Positions 12,801 to 23,095 of a stretch of DNA of 64,000 bases are shown piece after piece. Location of the stretch: contig JAQGEQ010000175.1 of the NCBI GenBank assembly GCA_034620365.1, positions 434,001 through 498,000 on the forward strand, written 5' to 3'. The translations under genes and the position numbers were made by a program. Positions within the stretch are counted from its first letter, which is position 1, and each line of letters begins with the position of its first letter. This DNA comes from Pegea sp. RAD2-039 (lineage: Eukaryota; Chordata; Thaliacea; Salpida; Salpidae). The notes beneath the pieces were generated by a model, which was given only the letters and a program-made list of their open reading frames with translations, had not been told where the DNA came from and made no database searches.

Positions 12801-13287
12801 CCATTAAACTTCCAACAGTAAAAAAAATTGCAATTATCTCTTAAAATAAAGATATTACAAACATTTAAACTATTTAGAAACTAATTTAGAAAAATTATTC
12901 AAATATTTGTCTTAAAGGAAAATATAGATTGCAGATTTTACCTTAAAAAACTTTTTATTCATTAATTACCTTGATGGAGTTGTTAACAAGAAAGTTAGAT
13001 GTGCAAAACTGGTAGACAATAGCTCCTCTAAGTATTTGTTCTGTAGTGAGTTTACTCAAAGATTCATGTGTTGAGAAATCGATGTTTTGGTTAATAGCAT
13101 CTTTAAAGATTGGATTGTTTTGATTACAACGGTTACTTGATAATTCACGATAATAGTTTTTATTCAGATTCTTTTCTTTCAACTTCTCATCTGAAACGTT
13201 GTTGATAATATTTGTTCTTATGATTTGTTTCTCAGTGCGAATTAAAGCTTTTTTGGTAGCTGGATTTAATAATTTTCCAAAATTCAT
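9855..13287 (-). CDS. Divergent proline dehydrogenase paralog
   Basis: Twelve exons, from ATG 13287 to stop 9855: 13287-12970, 12653-12546, 12487-12415, 12255-12138, 11879-11798, 11732-11640, 11534-11406, 11257-11030, 10689-10526, 10389-10279, 10231-10143 and 10024-9855. They join without frameshift to 560 residues. PRODH oxidises proline to pyrroline-5-carboxylate with FAD at the mitochondrial inner membrane; the Lys/Arg-rich N-terminus suits mitochondrial import. Retained: Lys223 (CLKLT), Asp346 in DAEHTYFQ, VRGAYM, and Arg529-Arg530 in YLHRRTQEN. Changed compared with the neighbouring copy: the acidic linker is shortened, GQLLGMCD has become AQLMGMCD, PLGQAGY has become ALSNANI, and the EF-hand-like loop is gone. 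All 11 introns match the other copy in position and phase. It may be an active enzyme with altered substrate or FAD contacts. Confidence 0.88.
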
Positions 13288-14949
13288 TTTTTAAAGTTGA
13301 AATTACCTAAAAAATTTGGCTTAAAAGTAAAAAAAAGTAACTATTGTTTAGATAGTTGAATAATTATTAGTAACATACTAAATTTTATAATTTATAAAAG
13401 AAATTTTCATTGATACAAACAGTGAGAATGTGTGTTAGCCTCTTTTCAAGCACACTCATTCGCATTTATTGAAATAAATAAATAAAAACAAACTACTATG
13501 GTAGTCTGTTATTATATTACAGTAGTTTATACTATATCTAACAATATTTTAGTTTTTAAAAATTGAATGCAGAATACTTAACCTTTTATTAATATTTATT
13601 TAGCTTAGTCTAAAGACAAAACAGTAGAAATCAAAATGATGTTTATTAGAAACTTAAAATTTACTATAAGATTGAAATTAATCAGTCAACTAGTTGCGTA
13701 GTCAATTAATAATTTCATCGTTTATAAATTTATTTATTAATCATCTTAAAACAACTGTTTTGAAATAAACTAGAAAAGCTCATATAACCTTTACATCATA
13801 TTTTTCAAACTATGTAATAAAAAAGCTTTAGTTATTTCAAAATAGCTGCAGAAAAAGTAACTTTTGAAAAGAAATAATGCTTTAAAATCTTTTTTTTTTC
13901 CTGCACTGCTAAGTACTACTTCTACTACTAGAACAATTAAAATTCTTTTTATTAGAATGCATACCCCTTAAACTTAACCAATAGCGAGATAAGTTTCCTC
14001 ATTGGTTCATTAACGTACAAAAGCTGCTCTTAGCTCGTAAACAAATCGTGGCAAAAAAAGCCAACTTTCAAGTTTGTGCTGAAAAAAGCTATCTCATAGT
14101 ATAAGTCACTTCCTTTTTTTGCTTTTTTTCAGCAAGTTATTGCAACGGTTTTTATCTCAGAATTTACTTTGAAAGCAAACCATTAGAAAAATATTTTCAT
14201 CTTTTATCCGTTGGTTCTTGTCAGCTTTAATAGCTACTTCAATAGTGCCACGCTGAAATGACAAATTCGAAAAAAGCAGAAGCTATAGGAACAAACAAAG
14301 ATAAAAGACTACAATAAGTTGTTTTTTAAGCTAGTACTAATCAAATAAGTTCTTTTATAAAGATTATTTGTCTTTAAATCTAAAGAAAATCGATGAAAGA
14401 GCAGGTTCGTGCTGAAACCTACTAAAAACCCATCTTTAATTTAATCTTGAACTTACAGACATTTTGGCTTTTACATAAAATGGAATAAAGGATTTATTTC
14501 GCAAACAACTAAAATTATAAACTTTTTCTTGAAACTGTATCACTAATTGTAAGCTGATCTTTCAACCGATAAAACCAAATAAAAATGTTATCTTTCAACA
14601 TTTATTACTTGCTTCTAACATACGACAAAACTTTAAAGATCATTTTCAAGTTGAAAAGATGTAGAAGAGATATATACATCTTACAAAGGACTACATATGA
14701 ACAAAAACATTTAAAAAAGATGCTTTTAAAATTGTGAAATTTAAAAAAGAAATCTCTGCGCAAATTCTTAAGATTAAATTATTTGAAATAGGAACTGCTA
14801 TTTGTGTATTGAAAATGTGCAAGCAAGACTTCATAATAATTGAAGAAAAAAAGATGAATAAATTAATATGGCAGAAAAAGCGACTAAATGAAAACAGTTT
14901 CTGATCCAATGGCATAGGTTGAAGTCAAATGAAAATAAAGCGAAAAGTT
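13288..14949. other. Spacer between the two PRODH genes
   Basis: About 1.7 kb. It holds a LINE/SINE tail fragment (13424-13488) and otherwise A+T-rich sequence. An acceptor-like AG lies 19 nt upstream of the left gene's ATG (plus coordinates 13307-13308). Confidence 0.5.
13424..13488 (+). mobile_element. Short LINE/SINE 3' tail remnant
   Basis: GTGAGAATGTGTGTTAGC, then TCATTCGCATTTATTG and AATAAATAAATAAA match the 3' end of the LINE family. The hairpin segment is altered and no longer pairs. It is either a heavily 5'-truncated LINE or the tail of an old SINE. Confidence 0.75.
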
Positions 14950-17900
14950 TTAAGCAGAAATTGGCTTCTTAAAACGATGAAATAATTCTTTCCACATCAT
15001 CTGACGTTCAAGTTCCGCTCTTCCTCCTAAGATTGATCTATTTTCTTGAGCTCGTCGACTCAAGTATGGGAGAACTTCTTTTACTGGCCCGTATGGGACA
15101 TATTTGAAAACTTTGTATCCTGCTTGACCTGAAATTAGAGCTTTAGTTTTTCATCGGAATATTTGTTGATTGCTTACCAAGTGGAAAGGTGATGTAGTCA
15201 CACATACCAAGTAGTTGACCAAAATAAAGTTCATTACAAGACATAGGGATATCATATTCTTTTAATCTGTTTTATACAATTTTGATGATTGAGATGTTGA
15301 AATATCAGAAGACTTACAGTTGAAGAGCATATTCTACGGATTCTTCATTATGAGATGCAACCATAGTAGATGTTTTTCCAAAATCTTTCATAGATTTCAT
15401 TAAAATCCGCAGATTTTGATTGTAATTTCTGAAGATTGAATCTTGAAAGAAAACTGTTTTCATTTTAGAGCTCGACTCACTTATTTGTGTCTTGATGACT
15501 TGGTTGGATCGGGTCTTCATACTTTAATTGCTTCGATCTTTCACGCTCATGATCCATATAAGCTCCCCTGACAAGTTTTACCCCAAAATGAAAGTTCTCT
15601 CTTCTAGCTAAAGCAAGATCAAGTATCAATTCTTCAGAAGAACTCTACAAAGACATCAAATTTAGATCTTGAAGACATCTTTGAGTAAAGAGACCTTCAA
15701 ATAACATTGATAGGTGTTCATGATTACAGTTTTGTCTCGATTAAACTTTCTCATCATCTCAACTACCATTCGACTAATTGCTGGTTGGAAGTAAGTCTGC
15801 TCCGCATCAATCATCAACCTGACGTTCTTCTTAAGAGCGTGCTCTGCTAATGAGTTGATTCGTAAAACCATTCGTTTCATTTGAGCTTCTTCTTCATCGT
15901 CAAAAGCTGGGATTAATCGGACCATTTCTCCTGTCTTAAGAAAAAGTGTTTAAAAAAACAAGTAAGCAAGTTGTGCTTGAGTAGGTAGCAACTTGTCAAG
16001 TTTGTGGAGAGTTTACTTGACAAATATTTAGAAGTTAAATAATTTAAAAAAGTAATTTGGAAACATTAGAAGAATTTTATGAGAAGTTACGTAAGAAAAA
16101 ATATCAGTTTGTTACTTTAGGGTTTGGAGCGATGAAAAGATTGGAAAACTTTCTGTTTTCATTGATAAATTCATTCCATTCAAGCAAATCAACAAAACCA
16201 TTATCATCTTTATCCATCCAGGTGAAAAACTCTTCAGATTCATCTCTGTTCATCAAAACTCCCATCTTCTGAGTTTTTGACTGAAAAAAATCACAATAAA
16301 TTTCGTTAAAAGTTCAGCTGAAAGTAAAAAGTTATCAAAGATGTGAGAATCACCTCAAATCTTCCAAAATCAAACTTTTGTTCATGTAAATCACCTTCAC
16401 TCTTAGAGTAGAGTTTAAAAAGTTTTCGACCTTTCATCAATACATCAGAAAATTGAAGCTGAAAACCAAATTTCATTTCAATAAAGAAATTAAGTTGGAA
16501 ATAAGAACAAACCAGAAATTGTGGACGACCAAGTGCTGTCAGTTTAATTGCAGCAAAACCACCATCTGTTGTGTTACTAACTGAATCAATGCATCTGTTC
16601 AAGTTAATAGAGAATAAGATAACTTCGTACAAAAATCAGGGTGTAACTGGTTTGATAGGAAAAACCACAGGATATTTGAAAACCACCGAAAATATACTCA
16701 AATTTATAATGAAATGGAAGCATTTACAAGCCAATTTTCATTTAATTTGTGTTTTTTTAAACAAATTTGAAAATCGATTAAAAATTAAACTTGAAAAAAA
16801 AAACAGCTTGAATTAAATGAAAGTTGAAAAAACTTTTAACTAACTTCAGAAATACTTCCATATTTTGATCACATTTTTCTTCACCACTATAAAAATAAGT
16901 TCTTGCGCTACAGACATTCTTACGTCGATCACCAAATGTTCGTTGTGGATGATAGCGTTTTGTAGAAAGTATTTCAGATGAAGCTACAAAATAAAATGAT
17001 TGAAAAAAGAATTTGAACTTTTGAAAATATACTTTGTAAGTCAGGAATTGCTTCACTAGATGAAGAAGTACATGATTTCATCTCTAAATCTTTTGCTTCT
17101 TCTTCACTTAGTTCTTCCTCAACAGCATAATCTAAGATAGAACCAACTCCATACTGCTTAAGTTTTGAAGTTACTCTCTATAAAAGATTTAACTATCTTG
17201 AAAAAATTTAGAATTTAAACTAAGTATATTCTGTAAACCAATGAAAAAATTAGAAACAAAATAACAATTAATGTTTTATAAATTTAGTTTTTATATCTAT
17301 TTAAGTTCAACACATATCTTTTAAAGATATGATTATTAAAGTGATTTGGGCAGGTATAAAATAAAGTTCCATATTTTTCATTTCACTGTCTATCATTTCT
17401 AAGTAAAAATTACTCAAAATTGAAAATATTAAAAAAGATTTTTTAATGATTTGTTCAGAAAAATTAAAAGATTTTGCTAGAATGAATTTTTAAAAAAATA
17501 GTTTATAAAAACTTATAAAAGTTTATAAAAGTTGAAAAACATTAAAAACAGTATCATATTTACAATTAATCTAAATGTTAATTCAGGGCAAAAGCAATTT
17601 TGAAATAATAAAGTTTTTAAAAATTTATTACAGCATTTGTGTTTACTATTTGAAATCCTAAGCTTCTAGTAAAACTATAAAGACAGTTTTGTTTGGTCAA
17701 CTAAATTATAAAAACTTTACTTTTACTTCTTCATCATTTTCACCAGCAACAAACTGACCATAAAAAGAAAGTTTCATTAAACGGTTGAAGACAGTCTGTC
17801 CAAGAATTTTCTCAAAAAAATGAGATAGCTAAAAAGAAACACATCTTAAAGAGTTTGTTAAAACCTATTTTTTAACTTTACAATCTAAATTTTCTTTAAA

Positions 17901-18275
17901 AATCAATATAAAATAAAGATAAGATTTTTCTAAACATACCTTCATTGCATTATCAACAAGAAAACCACTCTTGCACAGCTGATAAACAACTCCTCCTCTT
18001 ATAAGATCAAAATTGGTTTTACTTTGAAATGCGTTATGAACATCAGTAAAATCAACATCTTTTAATTCAGAAAAGTTTTCTTTGTGTATGATCTTTTTAT
18101 TTTCATTTTGTGTATGGGATATTTTTGATAAATCAACAGAATCTAAACTTGTGCTTTGGTATTTGGCATTTTTTATTAAGATTGAATTAGTAGATGAGAA
18201 ATTTCTTAAATTATGGTTAAAAAAGAGTTTGTTTCTTAATACAGTTCTTGATTCACTTAATAAAATAACTATCAT
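14950..18275 (-). CDS. PRODH: Proline dehydrogenase, mitochondrial, with EF-hand loop
   Basis: Twelve exons: 18275-17940, 17828-17721, 17177-17033, 16983-16845, 16594-16513, 16458-16354, 16280-16116, 15934-15695, 15644-15481, 15428-15318, 15266-15178 and 15128-14950. They join in frame to 620 residues; human PRODH has about 600. The enzyme performs the first step of proline breakdown (FAD-dependent, passing electrons to the respiratory chain). The N-terminus has a presequence-like LRNFSS. Retained: [30 protein letters not shown], Lys260 ([13 protein letters not shown]), Asp403 in [33 protein letters not shown] and Arg586-Arg587 in YLSRRAQEN. Residues 328-339 ([12 protein letters not shown]) fit a canonical EF-hand calcium loop. 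The divergent paralog lies just downstream. Confidence 0.95.
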
Positions 18276-19979
18276 TGTTGATTGACAAAAAACTTAAGAA
18301 AAAAATTTGGAAAAAAATATAAGCTGAAATTAACCAACATTAGTATTAAAATTATTGAATCTAAATGAATCAAATCAAGATGAAACAAACTATATAAGAA
18401 AATTTAATAAATAGTATATAAAAATTAAAAAAAGGTTTAACTAGTCAAAGAACAAAAGTCAATTACAAATATATATAAAAAGTTTATAAGCTACAAATCA
18501 TAAATAATTATATAAGTTTCTCATACTAAAGAAGTTTCTTATAGGTAATGATTTAGTAAATTCTTACTTTACTTATTTTAAAATATTTAAAATAGTATTA
18601 ATGAATATTTTTCAATTCAAATCTTTCATTTGCCAAAAACAATAAAGTACTAAAAAATTTAAATAACTAAGAAATAAAATAATTAAAAAATAAATAATAT
18701 TTTTCTTTTTAATTCAATATTTGTAACAATTTGAATTTTATTTGAAAATGTAAACCTTCAATTTTACAAATATATATTACTTATAACAGTAAGTTGAGAT
18801 ATTATAAAAAATAAACTTAACATCATTAAATCAAATTTTATAAAAAGTAAAGATTTTAAAACAAAAGAAATAAATGAATTAAAGCAACAAAAATGTTTAA
18901 TAATTATCACTATCAATTACACTAACCACAAGAATAGTAACTAATCTAGTACCATCTATAGAAAGCAATGTGCTTACCAACAATACAAAATAAATGCGAT
19001 GGGAAAGCTAGATGAGTTAAAATGACTAATATTGAATAGAATTAATCACAGAAATACCTATAATAAGCTTGATTAAAAGAAAAATAGAAATAAATAAATA
19101 AGCATTTTAAGTTAATAACGTGTGAATCAAATATGGGTGTGTTGGAAATAATTAACCAATTAAATTAGCTTTGAGAGTTAGATTTAATTACTTTGTTTAC
19201 TATTTAGTTTAGTAGTCAGCTGTAACCTTACCCTAAAAAATTTTAAATTTTAATAGAAGTATGATATTTACAAATTACAGTAAACAAAATTTCTTCAGAT
19301 TATAGTTTGTTGAATTTTTTTAAACACATTTAAATTGATAAAAGTTTAAATCATTTAATTGTTCTTTTTTGGCTACAAAACTAAACACACATATATATGA
19401 TCTTGCAACAGATTAAGTAAGAACATAAGTATGACGTTTTTAAAATTATAAATAAAAGTGAACTTTCACGAATGATTGTTTAGAAAACTATGTTTAAAAA
19501 CTTATTGTGTATAAAAACCTGCGAAACCTAAAAACTAAATTATATTTCATTATAAAAATCAAGCATACATTTTTTATCTACAATAAGGAAATACTGTCAA
19601 AAACAGAATATATTTTTTGTAAAACACAAAAAGGTTATATAAAAATTAGATCATTGATTATTTTAAGTGCTTTGTTCGTTCTATGAAAACATCTATACTT
19701 TTCAATCGCAGTAAATACTATACCTATCATTTGTTATACATATGGCTATCATTAAAAATACAATCAATTAACTTTGATTTAACTAAACATATAATTATAT
19801 AAAGTATGAACGTTTCGAAAAGTTATATTACTTGTTGTTATATATCAATGTTGCTTCATGTCACTAAATGTTGATATAAATCATAACAGCACCAAAAATT
19901 AATGATTACAGTGACGTGAAGGAAATTACCATCCAGTTTAATTGCCTCAATCTGTTTGACGGTGTTTTTTGATTATTCT
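18276..19979. other. Intergenic, A+T-rich
   Basis: No coding frame, RNA gene or repeat recognised. At its left end an acceptor-like AG lies 17 nt before the PRODH ATG on the minus strand. Long A- and T-runs dominate. Confidence 0.5.
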
Positions 19980-20672
19980 AAATTTGTAAATTTTATACCC
20001 TGGCCTACGTCCAATTCTTGTATAAAATGCCAGTGCATGGTTGCCATATCAAGTTGGTGATACCAAAAAAGTTGAATCTATTCTGGCAACATTTACCAGA
20101 TTGGTATGCAGGAAACTTAATATTAAATATGATAGTTATAAACATCATCTCAGTTTCTTCAATTTAGATACTTTAGAATCTCAACGAATTAAATACAACT
20201 TAATTCTTACTTTTTTAAGCTATCCACAGTTTAATTGACCTTAAATTCGATGATTTCGTTTCCATTAGTCCTTCCCTCAAGTTATATCAGCTCAGACGAC
20301 ATACATTACAACTTAATAAGCCCATATCACCCAGTACATTGATTAGAGCAAATTTTTTGTTATGCCGCGCAATTAGTACATGGAACCAGCTGCCATCAGA
20401 CATTGCCATGTCGAAGTCGCTAGTGTTGTTCAAGCAGAAGTTGGACCGTTATAGTATTGTCAACATTGCCATTTCTAAACTGTGGTTTTCCCCTTTTTAT
20501 ATTATTAACATTCTATGTAATTGTTCACTGTTATATGATTTGAGGACTACTGAAATGCCATGTGTTACATCTTTTGCTTTCTATATTTCTTTCTTAAGAT
20601 ATATTATTTGTGAGAATGTGTGTTAGCGTATGTTAGTGTGAGGTGCTCACTTCAGGCACCCTCCTTTGGAGT
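19980..20672 (+). mobile_element. LINE 3' end (CR1/L2/Jockey-like), degraded
   Basis: Translations in shifting frames give the C-terminal part of a non-LTR reverse transcriptase. LRPILV-stop-NASAWLPYQVGD is followed by TKKVESILATFTR at 19.99-20.1 kb, then the terminal block with TWNQLPSDIAMSKSLVLFKQ at 20.38-20.45 kb. Frameshifts and stops make it inactive. The 3' untranslated part carries GTGAGAATGTGTGTTAG and the hairpin at 20638-20650. It stops at CACCCTCCTT, without the GCATTTATTG end seen in other copies. Two further plus-strand copies (28.6 and 41.1 kb) and one minus-strand copy (42.2 kb) share this 3' region. Confidence 0.85.
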
Positions 20673-21720
20673 ATAACAACGATAACTCTTTAAGAGAACT
20701 TTATTCAATATTAAAAGGCGACTAGCAACAACGGTAACAACAGTATCCACTATGAACACCCTACAGTAAGTTACAGAATGAACTATTTATGTAAAGTAGT
20801 AAAGGATGACACACTTACGTAAGCGGCAAATTATTGTACTGTTACCCAATTCAAATGCACCACACTCTACAAGTCACTGTATAAAAAAATCAAAACAGCA
20901 CATATTCTATGGCGTTAAAGAAAAAGAAACCGTTTAAAAACACTCGGAAATATCGCAACATTGATCTATCGACGGTTCCAGCCTTGCAAACTACTTCAAT
21001 TGGATAACGTAGTAGGTAAGTTATGGCGCAACTTCGTTCGCTGTCACAGTGAGAAGTTGTTGGAGGCTGCTAGAAGCAATAGACTCTATACCAGAGAAAG
21101 AATGATGACAGAAAAAACGTTGTATAAAAGCAAGAGTTGTCTCTGCTGCTGAAATAAACGCGAATAGCTTGCTCACATCCTAAATGTCTGTTGGCGAACA
21201 AAAAACATCGATTCTTTCGTCACAATCTCTTGATCACAACAATGTCTGAATTCTGAAATCTTTTTAAACTAGACATTTTTGGACACTGCTTTTCACCAAT
21301 ACATCCATCCCAAATTAGAACTCAACTCCTTTGTATAAAGTTCCATCTAGAAAAAGATGCTATAAAACTTGAATCCGTTTAAATATCGTTTACTAAGAAA
21401 GCTTTTCTTAGATGTGGCATACCCTTACCTCGTACAAAAACCATGTTTATAAGCTTAATATCTTCTGAGTATTGATACCTTTTCTCGGACCTCAAACTGC
21501 TACTTCTATAAACTGGGATGTGAGATCAATATATGGCCTCATATTCCAGCAAGTCAAAGTACTGTGAAGTTGGATACTGTTGCTTACAACAGAGAAGTTA
21601 AGAAATTAGCAGTTATTGACCCAAAAGTAGTGTGCGGTGACGTAGTTCTAGAGAAGTACGATAAATCAAAGAAGCTCATAGGACACTTTATCGAGACACT
21701 TCAAAAGTAAACCTTTTCGG
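20673..21720 (+). pseudogene. Less A+T-rich stretch with possible decayed coding sequence
   Basis: Composition changes sharply at the end of the LINE. Several frames with protein-like composition appear but do not join: a basic start (MALKKKKPF) at 20911, GKLWRNFVRCHSEKLLEAA near 21017-21075, and an 80-odd codon frame ending at TAA 21707-21709 with KLDTVAYNREVKKLAVIDPK. They lie in different frames with stops between them, and no clean splice sites rescue them. It could be a retrocopy or an unrecognised transposon. I could not assign a family. Confidence 0.3.
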
Positions 21721-23095
21721 GGAAGACGAGATTTGAAAAAAGATTTTGTGAAAGTTGGTGAAAGTAAAATAAGATTATTGGGCTTTATAATTTACTGGAG
21801 GACTGTCTTGACTCCAATAAAACCATGAAAGATCTGATAAAGACAACTTTGATTCTCTAAATGCCTTAGCAATAAGGCTGCTAAGCAAGAAATGGATTCT
21901 TAGCTGCATCCACAGACAACAATTTTTATGACCTTTTGCTGTTGTAATTTTTCATCCTTTTTAATCTTGGGTTAAACTTTTTAAAAGGTTAATGTTTTAA
22001 GTATACAAAAAGCCATTATGTCTTACAGTGTTTGTTTTCAACAAGCCATTTATACTTTTTATGTTGAAGGTGACGCAATTTGCTTTACTATTAAAGTTCT
22101 ATCATTATGCTAATGTAAAGAAAATCGAATGTTTTTAATTCGAATTTTTTTAAAACTTGATTATTTAAATCCTTTTTAAAAATTGAACTAGATTTAAAAC
22201 TTAAATTATACCTACTTGTATAAGAGATGCAAGCAGATATATACTCAAGGTTGATTAGAACAGAAATTTTTATTTAAAGCTTGTCTAGAAAAAAAAATTA
22301 ATTATTTCATATACTTTATCATTTGTTATAGATAGAAACTGTTTAGTTTCTAACTTTTTAATTTATATTTTATCAAATATAAAACAAAATTTTAATGTTT
22401 TTTCAATTTCTCAAATTTGGATATCATATTTTTTTCGTTTTAATATTCTATTTTTTGTTTAAAATTCTCTATTTTAGTATAAATTAATGATTTAATATAT
22501 ATTATATGTAAATTATTTAATAATTTTTTGTTTGGTTTCATTATTTTGAAGTTAAACTGAGTTATTTTTTTAAATTATTATTTTTTCTTTATAAAATTAT
22601 GTTTTTTTATATTTTTTCTTGAACTTTATTTATTGTAAATAATAATACTTAATCTTTTTTATGTTTTCTTAGTTTTCATTTATTACATTTTTTCCATCAA
22701 TTTAATTGGTTCAAAGATTTTATAATCATTTTAAATCTATAATATTTATTATTTCCATTAAAACAATTTTTAGTAATATTTTAATAAATTTTTTTACTGT
22801 AAAAGCATTTTTTTATTATTATTTCTGTCTAAATTAAATAAACCAGTAAATTTTTGTATGAATTTAGTATAAAATTAAAATTTGATATAAGGCACAAGTT
22901 TAGTTTCTATTTTTTATAAAGAATGTTTTCTTAAACTATCATTTAATCTGCATATTCATGTATTTTTTATTATATATTTTTTTGACAATTCATATAAAAA
23001 GTATTATTTGATACTATTGTACAACTAGATGTATTTCAACATTTGTTTATAAATTTTTTAATCTGTCGATTTTTTATAGAACTAGCTGTTTAAAA
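21721..23095. other. 5' intergenic region of ATP6AP1, with very A+T-rich core
   Basis: Includes a run of extreme A+T content at about 22300-23000. Nothing coding was recognised. A T-tract with AG at 23078-23079 lies 16 nt before the ATP6AP1 start. Confidence 0.5.

Noticed and set aside
16057-16816. Plus-strand open frames across the PRODH region
   Set aside because: They are antisense to confirmed PRODH exons and have no family features.
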